A stretch of DNA of 64,000 nt from Amaranthus tricolor (Eukaryota > Streptophyta > Magnoliopsida > Caryophyllales > Amaranthaceae): the NCBI RefSeq assembly GCF_026212465.1, contig NC_080051.1:2629001-2693000 (forward strand), read 5' to 3'. Shown piece by piece: positions 28,884 to 41,981 of the stretch; the stretch's first letter is position 1; each line of letters starts with the position of its first letter. The translations under genes were made by a program, and so were the position numbers. The notes beneath the pieces are model-generated. The model saw only the letters and a list, made by a program, of their open reading frames with translations. It ran no database searches and was not told the DNA's origin.

Positions 28884-29037
28884 GAACAAGGATCAATGAT
28901 CAATGAAGAATGAACGATGAAGAATGAACAAGGATCAATGATCAATGAAGAATGAACGATGAAGAATGAACAAGGATCAATGGTCAATGACGAATGAACG
29001 ATGAAGAATGAACAAGGATCAATGATCAAAGAAGAAT

Positions 29038-29050
29038 GAACAATGAAAAT
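29038..29050. repeat. 13-bp monomer GAACAATGAAAAT
   Basis: A C 14-mer with one base lost, followed by a GAAGAAGGATCAAT monomer. The linked pair recurs at 29898, 32872, 33732, 36706, 37566, 39952, 40812, 43394, 44254, 46304, 50447, 50740, 54071, 57486, 58367 and 61138, and I saw none before 29 kb. It therefore marks a family that arose once and spread rightward of 28 kb. The lost base shifts the - strand frame at every occurrence. Confidence 0.87.
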
Positions 29051-31299
29051 GAAGAAGGATCAATGATCAATGAAGAATGAACGATGAAGAATGAACAAGG
29101 ATCAATGATCAATGAAGAATGAACAAGGATCAATGATCAATAAAGAATGAACGATGAAGAATGAACAAGGATCAATGATCAATGACGAATGAACGATGAA
29201 GAATGAACAAAGATCAATGATCAATGAAGAATGAACGATGAAGAATGAACAAGGATCAATGATCAATGAAGAATGAACGATGAAGAATGAACAAGGATCA
29301 ATGGTCAATGACGAATGAACGATGAAGAATGAACAAAGATCAATGATTAATGAAAAATGAACGATGAAGAATGAACAAGGATCAATGATCAATGAAGAAT
29401 GAACAATGAAGAATGAACAAAGATCAATGATCAATGAAGAATGAACAATGAAGAATGAACAAGGATCAATAGTCAATGTCGAATGAACGATGAAGAATGA
29501 ACAAAGATCAATGATCAAAGAAGAATGAACGGTGAAAAATGAACAAGGATCAATGATCAATGAAGAATGAACGATAAAGAATGAACAAGGATTAATGGTC
29601 AATGACGAAAGTACGATGAAGAATGAACAAGGATCAATGATCAATGAAGAATGAACGATTATGAATGAACAAGGATCAATGATCAATGAAGAATGAACGA
29701 TGAAGAATGAGAAAAGATCAATGATCAATGAAGAATGAAGAATGAACAAGGATCAATGATCAATGAAGAATGAACGATGAAGAATGAACAAGGATCAATG
29801 ATCAATGAAGAATGAACGATGAAGAATGAACAAGGATCAATGGTCAATGACGAATGAACGATGAAGAATGAACAAGGATCAATGATCAAAGAAGAATGAA
29901 CAATGAAAATGAAGAAGGATCAATGATCAATGAAGAATGAACGATGAAGAATGAACAAGGATCAATGATCAATGAAGAATGAACAAGGATCAATGATCAA
30001 TAAAGAATGAACGATGAAGAATGAACAAGGATCAATGATCAATGACGAATGAACGATGAAGAATGAACAAAGATCAATGATCAATAAAGAATGAACGATG
30101 AAGAATGAACAAGGATCAATGATCAATGAAGAATGAACGATGAAGAATGAACAAGGATCAAAAATCAATGAAGAATGAACGATGAAGAATGAACAAGGAT
30201 TAATGGTCAATGACGAATGAACGATGAAGAATGAACAAGGATCAATGATCAATGAAGAATGAACGATGAAGAATGAACAAGGATCAATGGTCAATGACGA
30301 ATGAACGATGAATAATGAACAAGGATCAATGGTCAATGACGAATGAACGATGAAGAATGAACAAGGATCAATGTTCAATATCGAATGAACGATGAAGAAT
30401 GAACAAGGATCAATGATCAATGACGAATGAACGATGAAGAATGAACAAAGATCAATGATCAATGAAGAATGAACGATGAAGAATGAACAAGGATCAATGA
30501 TCAATGAAGAATGAACGATGAAGAATGAACAAGCATCAATGATCAATGAAGATAGAACGATGAAGAATGAACAAGGATCAATGATCAATGACGAATGAAC
30601 GATGAAGAAAGAACAAGGATCAATGATCAATGAAGAATGAACGATGAAGAATGAACAAGGATTAATGGTCAATGACGAATGAACGATGAAGAATGAACAA
30701 GGATCAATGATCAATGACGAATGAACGATGAAGAATGAACAAGGATCAATGATCAATGAAGAATGAACGATGAAGAATGAACAAGGATTAATGGTCAATG
30801 ACGAATGAACGATGAAGAATGAACAAGCATCAATGATCAATGAAGAATGAACGATGAAGAATGAACAAGGATCAATGATCAATGAAGAATGAACGATGAA
30901 GAATGAACAAGGATCAATGATTAATGAAAAATGAACGATGAAGAATGAATAAGGATTAATGGTCAATGACAAATGAACGATGAAGAATGAACAAGGATCA
31001 ATGATCAATGAAGAATGAACGATGAAGAATGAACATGGATTAATGGTCAATGACGAATGAACGATGAAGAATGAACAAGGATCATTGATCAATGAAGAAT
31101 GAACGATTAAGAATGAACAAGGATCAATGATCAATTAAGAATGAACGATGAAGAATGAACAAGGAGCAATGATCAATGAAGAATGAACGATGAAGAATGA
31201 ACAAGGATCAATGGTCAATGACGAATGAACGATGAAGAATGAACAAGGATCAATGATCAAAGAAGAATGACCGATGAAGAATGAACAAGGATCAATGAT

Positions 31300-34200
31300 T
31301 TATGAAGAATGAACAATGAAGAATGAACAAGGATCAATGGTCAATGACGAATGAACGATGAAGAATGAACAAGGATCATTGATCAATGAAGAATGAACGA
31401 TGAAGAATGAACAAGGATCAATGATCAATGAAGAATGAACGATGAAGAATGAACAAGGATCAATGATCAATGAAGAATGAACAAGGATCAATGATCAATA
31501 AAGAATGAACGATGAAGAATGAACAAGGATCAATGCTCAATGACGAATGAACGATGAAGAATGAACAAAGATCAATGATCAATGAAGAATGAACGATGAA
31601 GAATGAACAAGTATCAATGATCAATGAAGAATGAACGATGTAGAATGAACAAGCATCAATGATCAATGAAGATAGAACGATGAAGAATGAACAAGGATCA
31701 ATGATCAATGACGAATGAACGATGAAGAAACAACAAGGATCAATGATCAATGAAGAATGAACGATGAAGAATGAACAAGGATTAATGGTCAATGACGAAT
31801 GAACGATGAAGAATGAACAAGGATCAATGATCAATGACAAATGAACGATGAAGAATGAACAAGGATCAATGATCAATGAAGAATGAACGATGAAGAATGA
31901 ACAAGGATTAATGGTCAATGACGAATGAACGATGAAGAATGAACAAGCATCAATGATCAATGAAGAATGAACGATGAAGAATGAACAAGGATCAATGATC
32001 AATGAAGAATGAACGATGAAGAATGAACAAGGATCAATGGTCAATGACGAATGAACGATGAAGAATGAACAAGGATCAATGATCAATGAAGAATGAACAA
32101 GGATCAACGATTAATGAAAAATGAACGATGAAGAGTGAACAAGGATTAATGGTCAATGACGAATGAACGATGAAGAATGAACAAGGATCAATGATCAATG
32201 AAGAATGAACAATAAAGAATGAACAAAGATCAATGATCAATGAAGAATGAACGATGAAGAATGAACAAGGATCAATGGTCAATGACGAATGAACGATGAA
32301 GAATGAACAAAGATCAATGATTAATGAAAAATGAACGATGAAGAATGAACAAGGATCAATGATCAATGAAGAATGAACAATGAAGAATGAACAAAGATCA
32401 ATGATCAATGAAGAATGAACAATGAAGAATGAACAAGGATCAATAGTCAATGTCGAATGAACGATGAAGAATGAACAAAGATCAATGATCAAAGAAGAAT
32501 GAACGGTGAAAAATGAACAAGGATCAATGATCAATGAAGAATGAACGATAAAGAATGAACAAGGATTAATGGTCAATGACGAAAGTACGATGAAGAATGA
32601 ACAAGGATCAATGATCAATGAAGAATGAACGATTATGAATGAACAAGGATCAATGATCAATGAAGAATGAACGATGAAGAATGAGAAAAGATCAATGATC
32701 AATGAAGAATGAAGAATGAACAAGGATCAATGATCAATGAAGAATGAACGATGAAGAATGAACAAGGATCAATGATCAATGAAGAATGAACGATGAAGAA
32801 TGAACAAGGATCAATGGTCAATGACGAATGAACGATGAAGAATGAACAAGGATCAATGATCAAAGAAGAATGAACAATGAAAATGAAGAAGGATCAATGA
32901 TCAATGAAGAATGAACGATGAAGAATGAACAAGGATCAATGATCAATGAAGAATGAACAAGGATCAATGATCAATAAAGAATGAACGATGAAGAATGAAC
33001 AAGGATCAATGATCAATGACGAATGAACGATGAAGAATGAACAAAGATCAATGATCAATGAAGAATGAACGATGAAGAATGAACAAGGATCAATGATCAA
33101 TGAAGAATGAACGATGAAGAATGAACAAGGATCAATGGTCAATGACGAATGAACGATGAAGAATGAACAAAGATCAATGATTAATGAAAAATGAACGATG
33201 AAGAATGAACAAGGATCAATGATCAATGAAGAATGAACAATGAAGAATGAACAAAGATCAATGATCAATGAAGAATGAACAATGAAGAATGAACAAGGAT
33301 CAATAGTCAATGTCGAATGAACGATGAAGAATGAACAAAGATCAATGATCAAAGAAGAATGAACGGTGAAAAATGAACAAGGATCAATGATCAATGAAGA
33401 ATGAACGATAAAGAATGAACAAGGATTAATGGTCAATGACGAAAGTACGATGAAGAATGAACAAGGATCAATGATCAATGAAGAATGAACGATTATGAAT
33501 GAACAAGGATCAATGATCAATGAAGAATGAACGATGAAGAATGAGAAAAGATCAATGATCAATGAAGAATGAAGAATGAACAAGGATCAATGATCAATGA
33601 AGAATGAACGATGAAGAATGAACAAGGATCAATGATCAATGAAGAATGAACGATGAAGAATGAACAAGGATCAATGGTCAATGACGAATGAACGATGAAG
33701 AATGAACAAGGATCAATGATCAAAGAAGAATGAACAATGAAAATGAAGAAGGATCAATGATCAATGAAGAATGAACGATGAAGAATGAACAAGGATCAAT
33801 GATCAATGAAGAATGAACAAGGATCAATGATCAATAAAGAATGAACGATGAAGAATGAACAAGGATCAATGATCAATGACGAATGAACGATGAAGAATGA
33901 ACAAAGATCAATGATCAATAAAGAATGAACGATGAAGAATGAACAAGGATCAATGATCAATGAAGAATGAACGATGAAGAATGAACAAGGATCAAAAATC
34001 AATGAAGAATGAACGATGAAGAATGAACAAGGATTAATGGTCAATGACGAATGAACGATGAAGAATGAACAAGGATCAATGATCAATGAAGAATGAACGA
34101 TGAAGAATGAACAAGGATCAATGGTCAATGACGAATGAACGATGAATAATGAACAAGGATCAATGGTCAATGACGAATGAACGATGAAGAATGAACAAGG

Positions 34201-35133
34201 ATCAATGTTCAATATCGAATGAACGATGAAGAATGAACAAGGATCAATGATCAATGACGAATGAACGATGAAGAATGAACAAAGATCAATGATCAATGAA
34301 GAATGAACGATGAAGAATGAACAAGGATCAATGATCAATGAAGAATGAACGATGAAGAATGAACAAGCATCAATGATCAATGAAGATAGAACGATGAAGA
34401 ATGAACAAGGATCAATGATCAATGACGAATGAACGATGAAGAAAGAACAAGGATCAATGATCAATGAAGAATGAACGATGAAGAATGAACAAGGATTAAT
34501 GGTCAATGACGAATGAACGATGAAGAATGAACAAGGATCAATGATCAATGACGAATGAACGATGAAGAATGAACAAGGATCAATGATCAATGAAGAATGA
34601 ACGATGAAGAATGAACAAGGATTAATGGTCAATGACGAATGAACGATGAAGAATGAACAAGCATCAATGATCAATGAAGAATGAACGATGAAGAATGAAC
34701 AAGGATCAATGATCAATGAAGAATGAACGATGAAGAATGAACAAGGATCAATGATTAATGAAAAATGAACGATGAAGAATGAATAAGGATTAATGGTCAA
34801 TGACAAATGAACGATGAAGAATGAACAAGGATCAATGATCAATGAAGAATGAACGATGAAGAATGAACATGGATTAATGGTCAATGACGAATGAACGATG
34901 AAGAATGAACAAGGATCATTGATCAATGAAGAATGAACGATTAAGAATGAACAAGGATCAATGATCAATTAAGAATGAACGATGAAGAATGAACAAGGAG
35001 CAATGATCAATGAAGAATGAACGATGAAGAATGAACAAGGATCAATGGTCAATGACGAATGAACGATGAAGAATGAACAAGGATCAATGATCAAAGAAGA
35101 ATGACCGATGAAGAATGAACAAGGATCAATGAT
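31300..35133. repeat. Domain C HOR, copy 2 (3,834 bp)
   Basis: Same order of variants as copy 1. It differs for example by GGATCAATGATCAATGACAAATG near 31839 where copy 1 has GACGAATG near 28005, a difference shared with copy 3 and later copies. Copies 2 and 3 are therefore closer to each other than to copy 1. Confidence 0.85.
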
Positions 35134-38100
35134 TTATGAAGAATGAACAATGAAGAATGAACAAGGATCAATGGTCAATGACGAATGAACGATGAAGAAT
35201 GAACAAGGATCATTGATCAATGAAGAATGAACGATGAAGAATGAACAAGGATCAATGATCAATGAAGAATGAACGATGAAGAATGAACAAGGATCAATGA
35301 TCAATGAAGAATGAACAAGGATCAATGATCAATAAAGAATGAACGATGAAGAATGAACAAGGATCAATGCTCAATGACGAATGAACGATGAAGAATGAAC
35401 AAAGATCAATGATCAATGAAGAATGAACGATGAAGAATGAACAAGTATCAATGATCAATGAAGAATGAACGATGTAGAATGAACAAGCATCAATGATCAA
35501 TGAAGATAGAACGATGAAGAATGAACAAGGATCAATGATCAATGACGAATGAACGATGAAGAAACAACAAGGATCAATGATCAATGAAGAATGAACGATG
35601 AAGAATGAACAAGGATTAATGGTCAATGACGAATGAACGATGAAGAATGAACAAGGATCAATGATCAATGACAAATGAACGATGAAGAATGAACAAGGAT
35701 CAATGATCAATGAAGAATGAACGATGAAGAATGAACAAGGATTAATGGTCAATGACGAATGAACGATGAAGAATGAACAAGCATCAATGATCAATGAAGA
35801 ATGAACGATGAAGAATGAACAAGGATCAATGATCAATGAAGAATGAACGATGAAGAATGAACAAGGATCAATGGTCAATGACGAATGAACGATGAAGAAT
35901 GAACAAGGATCAATGATCAATGAAGAATGAACAAGGATCAACGATTAATGAAAAATGAACGATGAAGAGTGAACAAGGATTAATGGTCAATGACGAATGA
36001 ACGATGAAGAATGAACAAGGATCAATGATCAATGAAGAATGAACAATAAAGAATGAACAAAGATCAATGATCAATGAAGAATGAACGATGAAGAATGAAC
36101 AAGGATCAATGGTCAATGACGAATGAACGATGAAGAATGAACAAAGATCAATGATTAATGAAAAATGAACGATGAAGAATGAACAAGGATCAATGATCAA
36201 TGAAGAATGAACAATGAAGAATGAACAAAGATCAATGATCAATGAAGAATGAACAATGAAGAATGAACAAGGATCAATAGTCAATGTCGAATGAACGATG
36301 AAGAATGAACAAAGATCAATGATCAAAGAAGAATGAACGGTGAAAAATGAACAAGGATCAATGATCAATGAAGAATGAACGATAAAGAATGAACAAGGAT
36401 TAATGGTCAATGACGAAAGTACGATGAAGAATGAACAAGGATCAATGATCAATGAAGAATGAACGATTATGAATGAACAAGGATCAATGATCAATGAAGA
36501 ATGAACGATGAAGAATGAGAAAAGATCAATGATCAATGAAGAATGAAGAATGAACAAGGATCAATGATCAATGAAGAATGAACGATGAAGAATGAACAAG
36601 GATCAATGATCAATGAAGAATGAACGATGAAGAATGAACAAGGATCAATGGTCAATGACGAATGAACGATGAAGAATGAACAAGGATCAATGATCAAAGA
36701 AGAATGAACAATGAAAATGAAGAAGGATCAATGATCAATGAAGAATGAACGATGAAGAATGAACAAGGATCAATGATCAATGAAGAATGAACAAGGATCA
36801 ATGATCAATAAAGAATGAACGATGAAGAATGAACAAGGATCAATGATCAATGACGAATGAACGATGAAGAATGAACAAAGATCAATGATCAATGAAGAAT
36901 GAACGATGAAGAATGAACAAGGATCAATGATCAATGAAGAATGAACGATGAAGAATGAACAAGGATCAATGGTCAATGACGAATGAACGATGAAGAATGA
37001 ACAAAGATCAATGATTAATGAAAAATGAACGATGAAGAATGAACAAGGATCAATGATCAATGAAGAATGAACAATGAAGAATGAACAAAGATCAATGATC
37101 AATGAAGAATGAACAATGAAGAATGAACAAGGATCAATAGTCAATGTCGAATGAACGATGAAGAATGAACAAAGATCAATGATCAAAGAAGAATGAACGG
37201 TGAAAAATGAACAAGGATCAATGATCAATGAAGAATGAACGATAAAGAATGAACAAGGATTAATGGTCAATGACGAAAGTACGATGAAGAATGAACAAGG
37301 ATCAATGATCAATGAAGAATGAACGATTATGAATGAACAAGGATCAATGATCAATGAAGAATGAACGATGAAGAATGAGAAAAGATCAATGATCAATGAA
37401 GAATGAAGAATGAACAAGGATCAATGATCAATGAAGAATGAACGATGAAGAATGAACAAGGATCAATGATCAATGAAGAATGAACGATGAAGAATGAACA
37501 AGGATCAATGGTCAATGACGAATGAACGATGAAGAATGAACAAGGATCAATGATCAAAGAAGAATGAACAATGAAAATGAAGAAGGATCAATGATCAATG
37601 AAGAATGAACGATGAAGAATGAACAAGGATCAATGATCAATGAAGAATGAACAAGGATCAATGATCAATAAAGAATGAACGATGAAGAATGAACAAGGAT
37701 CAATGATCAATGACGAATGAACGATGAAGAATGAACAAAGATCAATGATCAATAAAGAATGAACGATGAAGAATGAACAAGGATCAATGATCAATGAAGA
37801 ATGAACGATGAAGAATGGACAAGGATCAATGATCAATGAAGAATGAACGATGAAGAATGAACAAGGATTAATGGTCAATGACGAATGAACGATGAAGAAT
37901 GAACAAGCATCAATGATCAATGAAGAATGAACGATGAAGAATGAACAAGGATCAATGATCAATGAAGAATGAACGATGAAGAATGAACAAGGATCAATGA
38001 TTAATGAAAAATGAACGATGAAGAATGAATAAGGATTAATGGTCAATGACAAATGAACGATGAAGAATGAACAAGGATCAATGATCAATGAAGAATGAAC

Positions 38101-38379
38101 GATGAAGAATGAACATGGATTAATGGTCAATGACGAATGAACGATGAAGAATGAACAAGGATCATTGATCAATGAAGAATGAACGATTAAGAATGAACAA
38201 GGATCAATGATCAATTAAGAATGAACGATGAAGAATGAACAAGGAGCAATGATCAATGAAGAATGAACGATGAAGAATGAACAAGGATCAATGGTCAATG
38301 ACGAATGAACGATGAAGAATGAACAAGGATCAATGATCAAAGAAGAATGACCGATGAAGAATGAACAAGGATCAATGAT
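35134..38379. repeat. Domain C HOR, copy 3 (3,246 bp, 588 bp shorter)
   Basis: Same HOR but 588 bp (14 x 42) shorter. The missing part lies in the segment equivalent to about 33995-34590 of copy 2. Near 37816 the sequence reads GAATGGACAAGG, a variant also seen near 41060 and 44505, which marks the deletion site. A loss of exactly 14 whole units fits in-register unequal exchange. Confidence 0.82.
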
Positions 38380-41300
38380 TTATGAAGAATGAACAATGAA
38401 GAATGAACAAGGATCAATGGTCAATGACGAATGAACGATGAAGAATGAACAAGGATCATTGATCAATGAAGAATGAACGATGAAGAATGAACAAGGATCA
38501 ATGATCAATGAAGAATGAACGATGAAGAATGAACAAGGATCAATGATCAATGAAGAATGAACAAGGATCAATGATCAATAAAGAATGAACGATGAAGAAT
38601 GAACAAGGATCAATGCTCAATGACGAATGAACGATGAAGAATGAACAAAGATCAATGATCAATGAAGAATGAACGATGAAGAATGAACAAGTATCAATGA
38701 TCAATGAAGAATGAACGATGTAGAATGAACAAGCATCAATGATCAATGAAGATAGAACGATGAAGAATGAACAAGGATCAATGATCAATGACGAATGAAC
38801 GATGAAGAAACAACAAGGATCAATGATCAATGAAGAATGAACGATGAAGAATGAACAAGGATTAATGGTCAATGACGAATGAACGATGAAGAATGAACAA
38901 GGATCAATGATCAATGACAAATGAACGATGAAGAATGAACAAGGATCAATGATCAATGAAGAATGAACGATGAAGAATGAACAAGGATTAATGGTCAATG
39001 ACGAATGAACGATGAAGAATGAACAAGCATCAATGATCAATGAAGAATGAACGATGAAGAATGAACAAGGATCAATGATCAATGAAGAATGAACGATGAA
39101 GAATGAACAAGGATCAATGGTCAATGACGAATGAACGATGAAGAATGAACAAGGATCAATGATCAATGAAGAATGAACAAGGATCAACGATTAATGAAAA
39201 ATGAACGATGAAGAGTGAACAAGGATTAATGGTCAATGACGAATGAACGATGAAGAATGAACAAGGATCAATGATCAATGAAGAATGAACAATAAAGAAT
39301 GAACAAAGATCAATGATCAATGAAGAATGAACGATGAAGAATGAACAAGGATCAATGGTCAATGACGAATGAACGATGAAGAATGAACAAAGATCAATGA
39401 TTAATGAAAAATGAACGATGAAGAATGAACAAGGATCAATGATCAATGAAGAATGAACAATGAAGAATGAACAAAGATCAATGATCAATGAAGAATGAAC
39501 AATGAAGAATGAACAAGGATCAATAGTCAATGTCGAATGAACGATGAAGAATGAACAAAGATCAATGATCAAAGAAGAATGAACGGTGAAAAATGAACAA
39601 GGATCAATGATCAATGAAGAATGAACGATAAAGAATGAACAAGGATTAATGGTCAATGACGAAAGTACGATGAAGAATGAACAAGGATCAATGATCAATG
39701 AAGAATGAACGATTATGAATGAACAAGGATCAATGATCAATGAAGAATGAACGATGAAGAATGAGAAAAGATCAATGATCAATGAAGAATGAAGAATGAA
39801 CAAGGATCAATGATCAATGAAGAATGAACGATGAAGAATGAACAAGGATCAATGATCAATGAAGAATGAACGATGAAGAATGAACAAGTATCAATGGTCA
39901 ATGACGAATGAACGATGAAGAATGAACAAGGATCAATGATCAAAGAAGAATGAACAATGAAAATGAAGAAGGATCAATGATCAATGAAGAATGAACGATG
40001 AAGAATGAACAAGGATCAATGATCAATGAAGAATGAACAAGGATCAATGATCAATAAAGAATGAACGATGAAGAATGAACAAGGATCAATGATCAATGAC
40101 GAATGAACGATGAAGAATGAACAAAGATCAATGATCAATGAAGAATGAACGATGAAGAATGAACAAGGATCAATGATCAATGAAGAATGAACGATGAAGA
40201 ATGAACAAGGATCAATGGTCAATGACGAATGAACGATGAAGAATGAACAAAGATCAATGATTAATGAAAAATGAACGATGAAGAATGAACAAGGATCAAT
40301 GATCAATGAAGAATGAACAATGAAGAATGAACAAAGATCAATGATCAATGAAGAATGAACAATGAAGAATGAACAAGGATCAATAGTCAATGTCGAATGA
40401 ACGATGAAGAATGAACAAAGATCAATGATCAAAGAAGAATGAACGGTGAAAAATGAACAAGGATCAATGATCAATGAAGAATGAACGATAAAGAATGAAC
40501 AAGGATTAATGGTCAATGACGAAAGTACGATGAAGAATGAACAAGGATCAATGATCAATGAAGAATGAACGATTATGAATGAACAAGGATCAATGATCAA
40601 TGAAGAATGAACGATGAAGAATGAGAAAAGATCAATGATCAATGAAGAATGAAGAATGAACAAGGATCAATGATCAATGAAGAATGAACGATGAAGAATG
40701 AACAAGGATCAATGATCAATGAAGAATGAACGATGAAGAATGAACAAGGATCAATGGTCAATGACGAATGAACGATGAAGAATGAACAAGGATCAATGAT
40801 CAAAGAAGAATGAACAATGAAAATGAAGAAGGATCAATGATCAATGAAGAATGAACGATGAAGAATGAACAAGGATCAATGATCAATGAAGAATGAACAA
40901 GGATCAATGATCAATAAAGAATGAACGATGAAGAATGAACAAGGATCAATGATCAATGACGAATGAACGATGAAGAATGAACAAAGATCAATGATCAATA
41001 AAGAATGAACGATGAAGAATGAACAAGGATCAATGATCAATGAAGAATGAACGATGAAGAATGGACAAGGATCAAAAATCAATGAAGAATGAACGATGAA
41101 GAATGAACAAGGATTAATGGTCAATGACGAATGAACGATGAAGAATGAACAAGGATCAATGATCAATGAAGAATGAACGATGAAGAATGAACAAGGATCA
41201 ATGGTCAATGACGAATGAACGATGAATAATGAACAAGGATCAATGGTCAATGACGAATGAACGATGAAGAATGAACAAGGATCAATGTTCAATATCGAAT

Positions 41301-41981
41301 GAACGATGAAGAATGAACAAGGATCAATGATCAATGAAGAATGAACGATGAAAAATGAACAAGGATCAATGATCAATGAAGAATGAACGATGAAGAATGA
41401 AAAAGGATCAATGTTCAATGAAGAATGAACGATGAAGAATGAACAAGGATCAATGATCAATGAAGAATGAACGATGAAGAATGAACGATGAAGAATGAAC
41501 AAGGAACAATGGTCAATGACGAATGAACGATGAAGAATGAACAAGGATCAATGATCAATGAAGAATGAACAAGGATCAATGATCAATGAAGAATGAACGA
41601 TGAAGAATGAACAAGGATCAATGATCAATGAAGAATGAACGATGAAGAATGAACAAGGATCAATGATCAATGAAGAATGAACGATGAAGAATGAATAAGG
41701 ATCAATGATCAATGACGAATGAACGATGAAGAATGAACAAGGATCAATGATCAATGACGAATGAACGATGAAGAATGAACAAGGATCAATGATCAATGAA
41801 GAATGAATGATGAAGAATGAACAAGGATTAATGGTCAATGACGAATGAACGATGAAGAATGAACAAGGATCAATGATAAATGAAGAATGAACGATTAAGA
41901 ATGACCAAGGATCAATGATCAATGAAGAATGAACAAGGATCAATGATCAATGAAGAATGAACGATGAAGAATGAACAAGGA
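38380..41981. repeat. Domain C HOR, copy 4 with altered right end
   Basis: The left 2.5 kb match the earlier copies. From about 41050 the sequence switches to a different block carrying GGATCAAAAATC, GTTCAATATCG, AAAAAGGATC and the 56-bp unit at 41469. This combination then repeats with a 3,442-bp offset (14 x 246 minus 2) in the next domain. The switch is the boundary between the 3,834-bp and 3,442-bp HOR forms. Confidence 0.8.
41469..41496. repeat. Doubled C monomer in a 56-bp unit
   Basis: GAACGATGAAGAAT occurs twice in a row, followed by AAGGAACAATGG. The same arrangement is seen at 44911 and near 45650, 46960, 47690, 51330, 54730, 58270, 59380, 60150 and 62150. It is a landmark of domains D to F. 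A related doubling near 19752 and one near 50351 lack the GGAACAATGG neighbour. Confidence 0.83.

Larger units (their letters stand above)
28242..29101. repeat. 860-bp duplicated block (first of ten)
   Basis: This block is followed by a near copy at 29102, offset 860 bp (14 x 61, +7, -1). The pair is present in five successive HORs starting at 28242, 32076, 35910, 39156 and 42598, each time with the same 860-bp spacing. It carries the variants GGTGAAAAATG, AATAGTCAATGTCG, GATTATGAATG and GAGAAAAGATC. The translated - strand frame of this block is the same in all five HORs, indicating recent homogenisation. Confidence 0.87.
27466..31299. repeat. Domain C HOR, copy 1 (3,834 bp)
   Basis: The GATTTATGAAG landmark steps by 3,834 bp to the next copy. 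That length is 14 x 274 minus 2, explained by two 13-bp monomers (-1 each) and two lone 7-bp units (together +14) inside. The left part continues domain B-like blocks, so this HOR seems to have formed by joining an 860-bp duplicated block and a 1.2-kb block to a domain B block. Confidence 0.85.
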
